DNA of 64,000 nt from JASGIT01 sp047601665. Lineage in GTDB: Bacteria; Pseudomonadota; Gammaproteobacteria; Burkholderiales; Burkholderiaceae_C. Within the stretch, counting starts at the first letter, position 1, and each line of letters opens with the position of its first letter. Positions 34,784 to 44,586 of this stretch are shown one piece after another. The notes under the pieces were generated by a model. It searched no databases. It saw nothing but the letters and a program-made list of their open reading frames with translations, and had not been told where the DNA came from. The position numbers and the translations under genes were made by a program. The stretch lies in the NCBI GenBank assembly GCA_047601665.1, contig JASGIT010000001.1, positions 806,001 to 870,000 on the forward strand. Reading direction: 5' to 3'.

Positions 34784-35683
34784 CTAGTACAACTGCGGGA
34801 CGATCATGTCCTGCGGCACGGGCTGGCGGATGTAGTCCGCATTGCGCACGCGCTCGGGCAGCTTTACATCGGGGCGATCCACTGTTTCGTAGGGGAACTG
34901 TTTCAGCAGGTGGCTGATGCAGTTCAGCCGCGCCTGCTTCTTGTTGTCGGCGGGCACCACCCACCACGGCGCCTCGGGAATGTGCGTCTCTTCGAGCATG
35001 GCCTCTTTCACGCGGGTGTAGTCCTCCCAGCGGCGGCGCGACTCCAGGTCCATCGGCGAAAGCTTCCACTGCTTGAGCGGATCGTGGATGCGGCCCAGGA
35101 AGCGCAGGTGCTGCTCGTCGTCGGTGATGGAGAACCAGTACTTGATCAGCTTGATGCCCGAGCGCACCAGCATCCGCTCGAACTCCGGCACCGAGCGGAA
35201 GAACTCCTCGTACTCCTCATCCGTGCAGAAGCCCATCACGCGCTCCACGCCGGCGCGGTTGTACCAGCTGCGGTCGAACAGCACCATCTCGCCCGCCGCG
35301 GGCAGGTGCGCCGCATAGCGCTGGAAGTACCACTGCGTGCGCTCGCGGTCGTTGGGCGCGGGCAGCGCCACCACGCGGCACACGCGCGGGTTCAGGCGCT
35401 GGGTGATGCGCTTGATGACGCCGCCCTTGCCCGCCGCGTCACGGCCCTCGAAGATGATGACGACCTTCTGCCGGGTCGAGGCCACCCATTCCTGCAGCCG
35501 GACCAGCTCGCCCTGCAGCCGGAACAGCTCCTTGAAATACGTCACGCGCTGCGCGTGGCTGTCCTGCGGGGCCTCCAGGGTGTGCGTGCGGTCCTCGATC
35601 TCCAGCTCCAGCTCTTCGTCCAGGCTGTCGAGCAGGTCATTCTCGATGCGGCGCACCAGTTCGTCGCGGTCTTCAAAACTCAT
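34784..35683 (-). CDS. ppk2: Polyphosphate kinase 2 (PPK2 class I)
   Basis: Transfers phosphate between polyphosphate and nucleoside diphosphates, usually favouring GTP or ATP formation. About 299 residues. Walker A-like FEGRDAAGKGG, the lid module ALPAPNDRERTQWYFQRY, and FDRSWYNRAGVERVMGFC are all present, as in single-domain PPK2 enzymes. Start taken at MSFEDRDEL; an in-frame extension to 35731 lacks support. The 16-base gap to the convergent ribokinase shows no terminator. Confidence 0.94.
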   Translation of the reverse strand: MSFEDRDELVRRIENDLLDSLDEELELEIEDRTHTLEAPQDSHAQRVTYFKELFRLQGELVRLQEWVASTRQKVVIIFEGRDAAGKGGVIKRITQRLNPRVCRVVALPAPNDRERTQWYFQRYAAHLPAAGEMVLFDRSWYNRAGVERVMGFCTDEEYEEFFRSVPEFERMLVRSGIKLIKYWFSITDDEQHLRFLGRIHDPLKQWKLSPMDLESRRRWEDYTRVKEAMLEETHIPEAPWWVVPADNKKQARLNCISHLLKQFPYETVDRPDVKLPERVRNADYIRQPVPQDMIVPQLY

Positions 35684-35822
35684 GGCATGGCTTTCATGGT
35701 TGTATGTCCCGGCAGCGTAGCCAGCGTCCATGACGTTTTGGTGAAACGGGCGAATTGTCGGCGGCTTGACAGCGCGCCGCCGCGCGCCGTTCTAGCCTTC
35801 CAGGCTCAAGGAGACACACCCG

Positions 35823-37157
35823 ATGCCGAACACCGCCCCGCTGACCGAAGACGAAGCCTACGCCCTGGGCCTGGAAGCCTACGTCTACGCCTACCCCCTG
35901 GTCCTCATGGAAGCCACGCGCCGCGTCGCCACCAACGTGGCCGCGCCGCAGGGCGCGCTGATCCGCGCGCCCATGAACCAGTTCGCCCACGCGCCGCGCT
36001 ACCCCGACGCCAGCTTCAAGGACGTGGTGCGCCCCAACGCCGACACGCTGTACTCCAACGTCTGGTACGACGTGGGCACCGAGCCGCTGGTGTTCACCCT
36101 GCCCGACACGGCGGGCCGCTACTACGTGTTCCCGATCATGGACATGTGGACCGACGTGTTCGCCACGCTGGGCGCGCGCACCACCGGCACCGAGGCCGGC
36201 GAATTCGTGCTCGTGGGCCCGCGCTGGCAGGGCGCCACTCCGCCCGGAATGCGCGTGGTGACCAGCCCCACCGACCAGGGCTGGATCATCAACCGCATCC
36301 AGACCAACGGCGCGGCGGACTACGCCACGGTGCACCAACTGCAGGCCCGGCTCCAGGCCGTGCCGCTGTCGCATTACGGAAAGCCCTACGACGCGCCCGC
36401 CGGCACGGTGGACCCGTCCATCGACATGGACGTCCCGCCCGTGGACGCCGTGGCCCGCATGGCGCCCGCCGAGTTCTTCGGCCTGTTCACCCGGCTCATG
36501 GGCCGCAACCCGCCGCACGCGGCGGACTACCCCACGCTGTTCCGCCTGGAGCGCCTGGGGCTCAAGCCCGGCCAGCCCTTCACGCTGGCCGGCGCGCCCG
36601 CCGCCGTGCAAACCGCCCTGGCCCGCGCCGCCCAGGACGCCCTGCCCTACCTGCTGCAGACCGGCGCCCGCATCCGCCCTATGCGCAACGGCTGGAACAC
36701 ACCCTTCCTGCCGATCGGCACCTTTGGCAACGACTACGTGATGCGCGCCCTCACCGCCTACGCCGGGCTGGGCGCCCTGCCCGCGCGCGAGGCCATCTAC
36801 CCCCGCGCCACGCACACGGCGGACGGCCAGCCGCTCACGGGCGCGTCGCGCTACGTGCTGCACTTCGACAAGGCCGAACTGCCACCCGCCGATGCCTTCT
36901 GGTCGCTGACCATGTACGGGGCCGACCAGTTCTTCGTGGACAACCCCATCCACCGCTACACCATCGGCGACCGCGACCCGCTGGCCTACAACGCCGACGG
37001 CTCGCTGGACATCCACATCCAGCACGACGCGCCCGCCGACCCCGCCAACTGGCTGCCCGCGCCCGCAGGGGGCTTCAGCATGAATCTGCGGCTGTACCTG
37101 CCGCGCGCGGAGGCGCTGGACGGGCGCTGGGCAGCGCCTGTGTTGCGCAAGGTTTAG
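35823..37157 (+). CDS. DUF1254/DUF1214 domain protein
   Basis: 444 residues, no signal peptide or membrane segment. N-terminal DUF1254 (about 20-150: YVYAYPLVLMEATRR and NADTLYSNVWYDV) and C-terminal DUF1214 (about 330-435: FWSLTMYGADQFFVDNPIHRYTIGDRD). No enzymatic role is established for this pair. The start follows AAGGAG closely. The 140 bases upstream hold the divergent promoters of this gene and ppk2. Confidence 0.9.
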   Translation: MPNTAPLTEDEAYALGLEAYVYAYPLVLMEATRRVATNVAAPQGALIRAPMNQFAHAPRYPDASFKDVVRPNADTLYSNVWYDVGTEPLVFTLPDTAGRYYVFPIMDMWTDVFATLGARTTGTEAGEFVLVGPRWQGATPPGMRVVTSPTDQGWIINRIQTNGAADYATVHQLQARLQAVPLSHYGKPYDAPAGTVDPSIDMDVPPVDAVARMAPAEFFGLFTRLMGRNPPHAADYPTLFRLERLGLKPGQPFTLAGAPAAVQTALARAAQDALPYLLQTGARIRPMRNGWNTPFLPIGTFGNDYVMRALTAYAGLGALPAREAIYPRATHTADGQPLTGASRYVLHFDKAELPPADAFWSLTMYGADQFFVDNPIHRYTIGDRDPLAYNADGSLDIHIQHDAPADPANWLPAPAGGFSMNLRLYLPRAEALDGRWAAPVLRKV

Positions 37158-37234
37158 GCATCGAGCGGAGCGGGCAACAGGCCCCGGGCGCACTGCGGCG
37201 CAGCTGTACGGACTGCGCTATCGGGGTTCTCGGA

Positions 37235-37278
37235 AGGAAAAAAGAAAAGGCCGCACGTCCATGGAACTGTGCGGCCTT
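37235..37278 (-). terminator. Terminator of tRNA-Leu
   Basis: On the minus strand: AAGGCCGCAC / GTGCGGCCTT stem (10 bp, perfect) followed by TTTTCTTTTTT. It begins five bases after the tRNA 3' end and may also stop the convergent DUF1254 transcript. Confidence 0.88.
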
Positions 37279-37283
37279 CGATG

Positions 37284-37368
37284 TGGTGCCCGGGGCCGGA
37301 ATCGAACCGGCACGCCTTGCGGCGGGGGATTTTGAGTCCCCTGCGTCTACCAATTTCACCACCCGGGC
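37284..37368 (-). tRNA. tRNA-Leu (anticodon CAA)
   Basis: 85 bases including a genome-encoded CCA. Class II tRNA with a long variable arm. The acceptor stem GCCCGGG pairs with CCCGGGC, the D-loop is GGTGGTGAAATTGGTAGACG, the anticodon stem GGGGA/TCCCC holds the loop CTCAAAA (anticodon at 37332-37334), and the T-arm has GGTTCGAATCC. Reads UUG leucine codons, which are rare in this GC-rich genome. Confidence 0.98.
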
Positions 37369-37411
37369 GGCAGACTGAGCGAAGCCGCAAATTATGGCAC
37401 AGTAAGGCCAT

Positions 37412-38332
37412 ATGACTGCACGATCGACCCCCGCCTACCCCACCATCGAAGACGCCATTGGCCGCACGCCGCTGGTGGCCCTGCAGCGCATTCAGGCGGC
37501 GGAGAACCAGGCGCGCGGCAACGTGTTGCTGGGCAAGCTCGAAGGCAACAACCCCGCAGGTTCGGTGAAAGACCGGCCCGCGCTGTCGATGATCCAGCGC
37601 GCCGAGGAGCGCGGCGAGATCAAGCCCGGCGACACGCTGATCGAGGCCACTTCGGGCAACACCGGCATCGCGCTGGCGATGGCGGCGGCCATCAAGGGCT
37701 ACCGCATGGTGCTGATCATGCCGGAGGACTTGTCGATCGAGCGCGCGCAGACCATGAAGGCGTTCGGCGCGGAGCTGGTGCTCACGCCCAAGAGCGGCGG
37801 CATGGAGTACGCGCGCGACCTCGCCGACCAGATGGTGGCGCAGGGCAAGGGCCGCGTGCTCGACCAGTTCGCCAACCCCGACAACCCGCGCATCCACTAC
37901 GAAACCACCGGCCCCGAGCTGTGGGAGCAGACGGGCGGGCGCATCACCCACTTCGTGAGCGCGATGGGCACCACGGGCACCATCACGGGCGTGTCGCGCT
38001 TCCTGAAGGAAAAGAACCCCGCCATCCAGATCATCGGGGCGCAGCCGCAGGAGGGCTCGCGCATTCCGGGCATCCGCAAGTGGCCCGAGGAGTATCTGCC
38101 CAAGATCTATGACCCCAGCACGGTGGACGAGCTGGTGTACGTGAGCCAGGACGACGCCGAGGACATGTGCCGCCGCCTGGCTCGCGAGGAAGGCATTTTT
38201 GGCGGCATTTCCGCCGCAGGCGCGTGCTGGGTGGCGCAGCAGATCGCGGCGCGCGAGCAGAACGCAACCATCGTCTTCGTGGTCTGCGACCGGGGCGACC
38301 GCTATCTTTCCACCGGCGTCTTCCCGGCCTGA
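37412..38332 (+). CDS. cysM: Cysteine synthase B
   Basis: PLP enzyme forming cysteine from O-acetylserine and sulfide or thiosulfate. 306 residues. The PLP lysine is in NNPAGSVKDR (near 50), with EATSGNTGIALAMAAA for the phosphate loop, GTTGTITGVSRFLKE, and the CysM-typical IPGIRKWPEEYLPKI. Ends two bases before the NUDIX gene, so the two are likely co-transcribed. Confidence 0.96.
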   Translation: MTARSTPAYPTIEDAIGRTPLVALQRIQAAENQARGNVLLGKLEGNNPAGSVKDRPALSMIQRAEERGEIKPGDTLIEATSGNTGIALAMAAAIKGYRMVLIMPEDLSIERAQTMKAFGAELVLTPKSGGMEYARDLADQMVAQGKGRVLDQFANPDNPRIHYETTGPELWEQTGGRITHFVSAMGTTGTITGVSRFLKEKNPAIQIIGAQPQEGSRIPGIRKWPEEYLPKIYDPSTVDELVYVSQDDAEDMCRRLAREEGIFGGISAAGACWVAQQIAAREQNATIVFVVCDRGDRYLSTGVFPA

Positions 38333-38334
38333 CC

Positions 38335-38883
38335 ATGCAGCACTACGAAACCCGCTTCTGCACCCACTGCGGCACGCCGCTCGAATTGATGCTGATGGCC
38401 GAGGACGGCGGCTACAAGCAGCGCCTGCGCTGCCCCGCCTGCGGCTGGACGCACTGGAACAACCCCACGCCCGTGCTGGCCGCCATCGTCGAGGTGGACG
38501 GCAAGGTGCTGCTGGCGCGCAACGCGGCCTGGCCGGCCAAGATGTTTGCGCTGATCACCGGCTTCATGGAGGCTGGCGAGTCGCCCCAGGAGGGCATCGC
38601 GCGCGAGGTGAAGGAGGAAACCAACCTCGACGTGACTTCGTGCCAGATCGTGGGGGCGTATGAGTTCCTGCGCATGAACCAGGTCATCATCGCCTACCAC
38701 GTGCAGGCGCGGGGCACGGTGCAGCTGTCGCCCGAACTCGTGGACTGGCGCTATTACGAACTGCACGAGCTCAAGTGCTGGCCCGCGGGCACGGGCTACG
38801 CGCTGGCCGACTGGCTGCGCGGCAAGGGGCATGAACCCGTGTTCTTCACGCCGGAAGAAAATGAAGAGCGCCGCCGGGGGTGA
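38335..38883 (+). CDS. NUDIX hydrolase with zinc ribbon (NADH pyrophosphatase-like)
   Basis: 182 residues. N-terminal four-cysteine ribbon (CTHCG and CPACG), then a full Nudix box GFMEAGESPQEGIAREVKEET (about residues 80-100). This order matches the C-terminal part of NudC, so the substrate may be NADH or a capped RNA, but the N-terminal NudC domain is absent. The stop codon lies on the first bases of a 268-bp inverted-repeat element. Confidence 0.9.
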   Translation: MQHYETRFCTHCGTPLELMLMAEDGGYKQRLRCPACGWTHWNNPTPVLAAIVEVDGKVLLARNAAWPAKMFALITGFMEAGESPQEGIAREVKEETNLDVTSCQIVGAYEFLRMNQVIIAYHVQARGTVQLSPELVDWRYYELHELKCWPAGTGYALADWLRGKGHEPVFFTPEENEERRRG

Positions 38884-39150
38884 GAGCGTGTTCATGGCCT
38901 TTTCATGGTGCCCGTTGCCCCGCAAAGGCGGTGGATGCAAGGCGCCCACCGCAAGCCGCACTGGTGTGCGGCGAGGATGGGCAACGCCACAGACGCTGCC
39001 TTTGCGGGGCAACCCTTCGGGCAAGGCAGCAAAAGGCCGCACTCGTTGTTGCGCGCCTTGCCCATGCAGTGAGCATGGGCTGCAGCGCACGCCTAGATTG
39101 CCGCCTTTTGCTACCTTGCGGGCACCATGAAAAGGCCATAAACACGCTCT
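38883..39150. repeat. 268-bp palindromic element (MITE-like)
   Basis: 32-bp terminal inverted repeats AGAGCGTGTTCATGGCCTTT... at 38883-38914 and 39119-39150 differ at one position. Inside is a second, nested imperfect palindrome centred on CCCATGCAGTGAGCATGGG (about 39060), with AGCAAAAGG arms on both sides. No open reading frame of its own. It fills almost the whole gap between the NUDIX and TusA-like genes. Confidence 0.82.
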
Positions 39151-39171
39151 TAGCATCAACAACTGACGATC

Positions 39172-39399
39172 ATGGATATCCACAAAGAACTGGACACGCG
39201 CGGGCTGAACTGCCCGCTGCCCATCCTCAAGGCCAAGAAGGCCCTGGCCGACATGCAAAGCGGCCAGTTGCTCAAGGTGGTGGCGACCGACACCGGTTCG
39301 CTGCGCGACTTCCAGGCATTCGCCAAGCAGACGGGCAACGAACTGGTGGAGCAGCAGACGGTGGGCGCGGAATTCATCCACGTGCTGCGCCGCCGCTGA
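39172..39399 (+). CDS. TusA/SirA-like sulfurtransferase protein
   Basis: 75 residues, whole of the SirA-like fold. The active Cys is in the CPxP motif (GLNCPLPILKAKKAL, Cys14). Carries persulfide sulfur to an acceptor, as TusA does for tRNA thiolation or sulfur oxidation. Neighbouring cysM makes a link to sulfur handling plausible but unproven. The 171 bases after it hold a repeat copy and the gcdH promoter region. Confidence 0.92.
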   Translation: MDIHKELDTRGLNCPLPILKAKKALADMQSGQLLKVVATDTGSLRDFQAFAKQTGNELVEQQTVGAEFIHVLRRR

Positions 39400-39404
39400 T
39401 TTCC

Positions 39405-39462
39405 AGCAAAATCGGCCTCCAGCCCAGCAGGGACGAGCGCTTGCAGCTACATTATCAATAGC
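39405..39462. repeat. Dispersed palindromic repeat, intergenic copy
   Basis: AAAATCGGCCTCCAGCCCAGCAGG and CGAGCGCTTGCAGCTACA; one arm is diverged, so the hairpin is imperfect. Confidence 0.7.
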
Positions 39463-39570
39463 AAACGCACCTGCCTCGCCCGGCGCATGGCGGGGTGTCA
39501 AGTTCTTGTTTGCGCTCCGCACCCATGCCCCCTACGATGCAGTCCTTTCACACGGAGACCGCACACCACC

Positions 39571-40770
<1,200 letters not shown>

Positions 40771-40778
40771 CCGCTCCT

Positions 40779-40831
40779 GAAACCATAGCTGCTAGCGCTC
40801 TCTACACAAGGGCTAGCAGCCTGTTTTGTTG
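40779..40831. repeat. Dispersed palindromic repeat between gcdH and CoA-transferase
   Basis: ATAGCTGCTAGCGCTC and AGGGCTAGCAGCC arms. It fills most of the 66-base gap and ends six bases before the CoA-transferase start. Confidence 0.8.
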
Positions 40832-40836
40832 AAAAA

Positions 40837-42078
40837 ATGGCTTCTACTCCTCCTGGCGCGCTGGACGGCGTCAAAGTCCTCGACCTCTCGCGCGTGCTCG
40901 CCGGCCCCTGGTGCACGCAGATCCTGGCCGACCTGGGCGCGGACGTGGTCAAGATCGAGCGCCCCGGCGTGGGCGACGACACGCGCACCTGGGGCCCGCC
41001 CTTTTTGAAGGACGCGGAGGGCCGCGACACCGACCAGTCCACCTACTTCACCGCCTGCAACCGCAACAAGCGCAGCGTGACGGTGGACATGGCCGCGCCC
41101 GAAGGCCAGGCGCTGCTCAAGAAGATGGCCCTGCAGGCCGACGTGGTGGTCGAGAACTTCAAGACCGGCGGCCTCAGGCAATACGGGCTGGACCACGAAA
41201 GCCTGCGCGCGCTGAACCCGCGCCTGGTCTACTGCAGCGTGACCGGCTTCGGCCACGACGGCCCCTATGCCGAGCGCGCGGGCTACGACCTGATGATCCA
41301 GGCCATGACCGGCATGATGAGCATCACCGGCCGCCCCGACGCCGAGCCCGGCGGCGGCCCGTTGCGCGTGGGCGTGGCGCTGACCGATATCTTCACCGGC
41401 TGCTACGCCGCCACCGCCGTGCTCGCCGCGCTGCGCGTGCGCGAGCAGACTGGCCAGGGCCAGCACATCGACATGGCGCTGCTGGACGTGGGCATGTCCA
41501 TCCTCGCCAACCAGGCCAGCGCCTTCCTCAACACCGGCGTGCCGCCCACGCGCCAGGGCAACACGCACCCCAGCCTCGCGCCCTACCAGGACATCCGCAC
41601 GCAGGACGGCTCCATGCTGCTGGCCATTGGCAACAACGGCCAGTTCCTGCGCTTTTGCGAAGCGGCGGGCCGACCCGAATGGGGCCAGGACCCGCGCTTC
41701 GCCACCAACACCCTGCGCGTGCAGCACCGCGCCGAACTGATCGCGCTGATGGAGGGCGTGACCACCACGCGCACCACCGCCGCATGGATCGCGCTGCTGG
41801 AAGACAAGGCCGTTCCCTGCGGCCCCATCAACGACATCGGCCAGGCCTTTGCCGACGCGCAGGTGCGGGCGCGCGGCCTGGCCGTGAGCCTGCCGCGTGA
41901 CGCCGGCGACGGCATAGCCCACATCGCCGGCGTGGCCAGCCCGCTGCGCTTGCAGGCCACCCCACCCGTGCTGCGCCGCGCGCCGCCCGCGCTGGGGCAG
42001 CACACGGGCGAGGTGCTGGCCGAACTGGGCCTGTCGGCGCAGGAGATCGCCGCGCTACGCGCGGGCGGCGTCGTCTGA
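40837..42078 (+). CDS. CaiB/BaiF family (class III) CoA-transferase
   Basis: 413 residues. Class III fold: VLDLSRVLAGPWCTQILADLGADVVKIE at the N-terminus, then CNRNKRSV, ENFKTGGL and DMALLD with the catalytic Asp (near 213). Directly downstream of gcdH; homologues in this position (SUGCT-like) activate glutarate to glutaryl-CoA using succinyl-CoA or a similar donor. That specificity is inferred from position. The last 24 bases overlap the convergent EamA gene. Confidence 0.9.
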   Translation: MASTPPGALDGVKVLDLSRVLAGPWCTQILADLGADVVKIERPGVGDDTRTWGPPFLKDAEGRDTDQSTYFTACNRNKRSVTVDMAAPEGQALLKKMALQADVVVENFKTGGLRQYGLDHESLRALNPRLVYCSVTGFGHDGPYAERAGYDLMIQAMTGMMSITGRPDAEPGGGPLRVGVALTDIFTGCYAATAVLAALRVREQTGQGQHIDMALLDVGMSILANQASAFLNTGVPPTRQGNTHPSLAPYQDIRTQDGSMLLAIGNNGQFLRFCEAAGRPEWGQDPRFATNTLRVQHRAELIALMEGVTTTRTTAAWIALLEDKAVPCGPINDIGQAFADAQVRARGLAVSLPRDAGDGIAHIAGVASPLRLQATPPVLRRAPPALGQHTGEVLAELGLSAQEIAALRAGGVV

Positions 42079-42957
42079 CGCGGGCGCGGACTTGCCCGAT
42101 TCGCTGCGCGCCAGGTACAGCCCGCTGGCGATGATCAGCGCGCCGCCGCCCAGCGTCCACGCATCGGGCGCGGCGCGCCAAAGCAGCCAGTCCAGCGCCA
42201 CGGCCCACAGCAGCGCGCTGTATTCAAAGGGCACGATGGCGGCGGCCTGCCCATGGCGGAAGGCCTCGGCAATGGCCAGCTGGCCCGCGAAGCCCGTGAG
42301 CGCCAGCGCGGCCAGGTGCCACGCATGTTCCGGCCCCACGGGCACCCAGCCCGGCACGGCCAGCGCCGTGCCCACCACGGCCAGCCCCGCCGTCGCCCAG
42401 AACACCAGCGCCGCGCTGGACTCCGTGCGGCTGATCAGCCGGCCCAGCAGGTTGGACAGCGCGTAGCACACCGCCCCGCCCAGCACCGCCAAGGCCCCCA
42501 GCGATAGAAAAGCCCCCTGCTCCGGCCGCAGCGCCACCACCACGCCCACGAAGCCCACGCCGATCGCTGCCCAGTGGCGCGGCAGCACCCGCTCGCCCAG
42601 CAGGGGCGCGGACAGCAGCGTGACCAGCAGCGGCGCGACGAAACTCAGCGTGTACGCCTCGGCCAGCCCCAGCGTGCGCAGGCCGTAGACGAAAAGCCAC
42701 AGGATGCCCAGGTTCAGCACCACGCGCAGCGCGTGCAGCCGCCAGCGCAGGCGGCGCGTGAACACCTGGCCTGCCTCGCGCCGCCACGCGATGTACAGGC
42801 ACACCAGCGGCAGCGCCGTCAGCCCGCGCAGCGCGGCCACCTGCGCGGGCGGAAAGTGCTGGCCCAGCACCTTGAGCAGGGAATCCATGCCCGCGAAAAA
42901 GAGGCAGGCGAGCAGCATCGCGACGATGCCGCGCAGGGTGGAGGAAGGGGAAGACAT
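42055..42957 (-). CDS. EamA/DMT-family exporter
   Basis: 300 residues with ten predicted membrane segments in two EamA repeats (first begins GIVAMLLACLFFAGMDSLLKVLG). Related to amino-acid and metabolite exporters of the drug/metabolite superfamily. Start ATG at 42957 with GGGGAAG nearby. Convergent overlap with the CoA-transferase gene. Substrate unknown. Confidence 0.9.
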   Translation of the reverse strand: MSSPSSTLRGIVAMLLACLFFAGMDSLLKVLGQHFPPAQVAALRGLTALPLVCLYIAWRREAGQVFTRRLRWRLHALRVVLNLGILWLFVYGLRTLGLAEAYTLSFVAPLLVTLLSAPLLGERVLPRHWAAIGVGFVGVVVALRPEQGAFLSLGALAVLGGAVCYALSNLLGRLISRTESSAALVFWATAGLAVVGTALAVPGWVPVGPEHAWHLAALALTGFAGQLAIAEAFRHGQAAAIVPFEYSALLWAVALDWLLWRAAPDAWTLGGGALIIASGLYLARSESGKSAPASDDAARA

Positions 42958-43008
42958 GGAACGACACCGGAAAACCAAGCCGCCGATTGTGGGAGTAATC
43001 TCGACCCC

Positions 43009-43641
43009 ATGCCCGCCACGCCCCTTCGCGCCGCCGCTTTCAGCCTGACCGTATGCGCCGCGCTGTGCGCCCAGGTGGCGCAGGCCCAGGTCAACCGCTG
43101 CACCGACCCGCGCACGGGCCAGGTCACCTACACCGACGGCGACTGCGCCGCGGGCGCGCAGGCCCGCGAGATCGAGGCGCGCAAGACGCCCGAACAGATC
43201 GAGGCCGAGCGCGCCCAGGCCGCCGAGGCCCTGCAACGCCTGCGCGAGCAGCAGGCCGCCGACGCGGAAGCCGAGTCACGCAAGGCCGCCCAACAGGCCC
43301 ACGAGCGCACCGCCCCCCGGCCCGACTACGCCCATTCCGCCGCCTGCGCCAGCGCGCGCAAGAACGTGGAGGCCGCCCAGCCCAGCGGCCTCGGCACCTA
43401 CGAAGACCAGCAGCGCCTGCAAAGCCTGCAACGCCAGATGAACCTGGACTGCCTGGGCCCCGAGCGCGCGGCGGAAATCCAGGCCGCCCAGCCTCAACAG
43501 CCCGCGCTGGCGGCTCCCATGTGGGGCGTATCGCGCTATGGCCATGGCCGCGTTCCCGCCCCTGCCCCCGCGCCCCCGCCCATCACCGGCTGCAATGTGT
43601 TCCGCTGCTTCGACGGCAAGGGCAACAGCTATCCACGCTAG
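43009..43641 (+). CDS. DUF4124-type secreted protein
   Basis: 210 residues. Signal peptide (cleavage after AQA, near 26), then a short DUF4124-like beta module with VNRCTDPRTGQVTYTDGDC, a long Ala/Glu/Gln helix (about 50-110), and a Pro-rich C-terminal tail. Four to six cysteines suggest disulfides in the periplasm. Function unknown. Its stop overlaps the end of the opposing epimerase gene. Confidence 0.83.
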   Translation: MPATPLRAAAFSLTVCAALCAQVAQAQVNRCTDPRTGQVTYTDGDCAAGAQAREIEARKTPEQIEAERAQAAEALQRLREQQAADAEAESRKAAQQAHERTAPRPDYAHSAACASARKNVEAAQPSGLGTYEDQQRLQSLQRQMNLDCLGPERAAEIQAAQPQQPALAAPMWGVSRYGHGRVPAPAPAPPPITGCNVFRCFDGKGNSYPR

Positions 43642-44546
43642 GCGCGCAGGCCCTGCTCCACCGTGGGGAACCACAGCCGCACGCGCAATTCACGCGCCAG
43701 CCGGTCAGCCACCAGGCGGCGCGACTCGCCCATGAAGCTCAGCAGCGACACCGGCAGCCGCTCGCGCGCCGTGCTGCGCGACACGCGCGGCGGGCGCGGC
43801 AGGCCGTAGATGCCGGCGGCGAGGTCGAAGTAGTCGCCCATCTTCAATTCGCTCGCGTCGCTCACGTTCACCACGCGCTGCGCCTTGCCGCGCCACAAGG
43901 CGGCCACGCAGGCGCGCGCCAGGTCGTTGGCGTGGATGTGGTTGGTGTAGACGTCGTCCTCCGGCGCCAGCACGGGCGTGCCGCGCAGCAGGCGCTCGCG
44001 CGGGTTGCCGCCCGCACGGTCGTTGGCATAGATGCCGGGGATGCGCAGGATGCTGGCGCGCACGCCCGCGCGGCCCAGGTGGCGCACGGCGCGCTCGGCG
44101 TTCACGCGGCGCTGGGCGCGCGGCGTGGCGGGGGCCACGGGGCGGGTTTCGGCCGCCCACGCGCCGCCGCAGTCGCCGTACACGCCGCTGGTCGATGCAT
44201 AGACCAGCGCCGTGGGCAGCGACCGCCTGCGCAGCGCGCGCGCCAGGGCCACGGTGCGCCGGTCGGTCCAGCCCTCCAGCGGCGGCGGCGCCAGGTGCAG
44301 CACGCGCGTGGCCAGGCCCGCCAGGCGCGCCAAAGTGGCGGGCCGGTCCAGGTTGCCCGCGATGGGCGTGATGCCCGCCGCGCGCAGCTGCGGCGCGCGC
44401 TCGGGGCTGGACGTGAGCGCCAGCACGCGCTGGCCGCGCAGGAACCACGCGGCCCGCAGCCCCACGTCGCCACAGCCCACGATGAGCACGCGCCCACGGC
44501 GAAAGCGCGCTGGCAGCGCACCGAGCGGGCTTTGGTTTGAAGGCAA
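43638..44546 (-). CDS. NAD-dependent epimerase/SDR (YeeZ-like)
   Basis: 302 residues. Rossmann N-terminus RVLIVGCGDVGLRAA, then VYASTSGVYGDCGG with the catalytic Ser-Tyr pair, and NHIHANDLARA, as in atypical extended short-chain dehydrogenases. The start is a TTG at 44546 because AAGGGG lies seven bases upstream; the only ATG (44588) sits inside the next gene start region without a ribosome site. Divergent from the reductase gene 40 bases away. Substrate unknown. Confidence 0.82.
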   Translation of the reverse strand: MPSNQSPLGALPARFRRGRVLIVGCGDVGLRAAWFLRGQRVLALTSSPERAPQLRAAGITPIAGNLDRPATLARLAGLATRVLHLAPPPLEGWTDRRTVALARALRRRSLPTALVYASTSGVYGDCGGAWAAETRPVAPATPRAQRRVNAERAVRHLGRAGVRASILRIPGIYANDRAGGNPRERLLRGTPVLAPEDDVYTNHIHANDLARACVAALWRGKAQRVVNVSDASELKMGDYFDLAAGIYGLPRPPRVSRSTARERLPVSLLSFMGESRRLVADRLARELRVRLWFPTVEQGLRA

Positions 44547-44586
44547 AATCTGGCCCCTTGAGCAAAGCCCCCGAGGATAACGACAC

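Noticed and set aside
37235..37368. tRNA-Leu region as an integration site for a genomic island
   Set aside because: No integrase gene and no direct repeat of the tRNA 3' end was seen downstream within the window.
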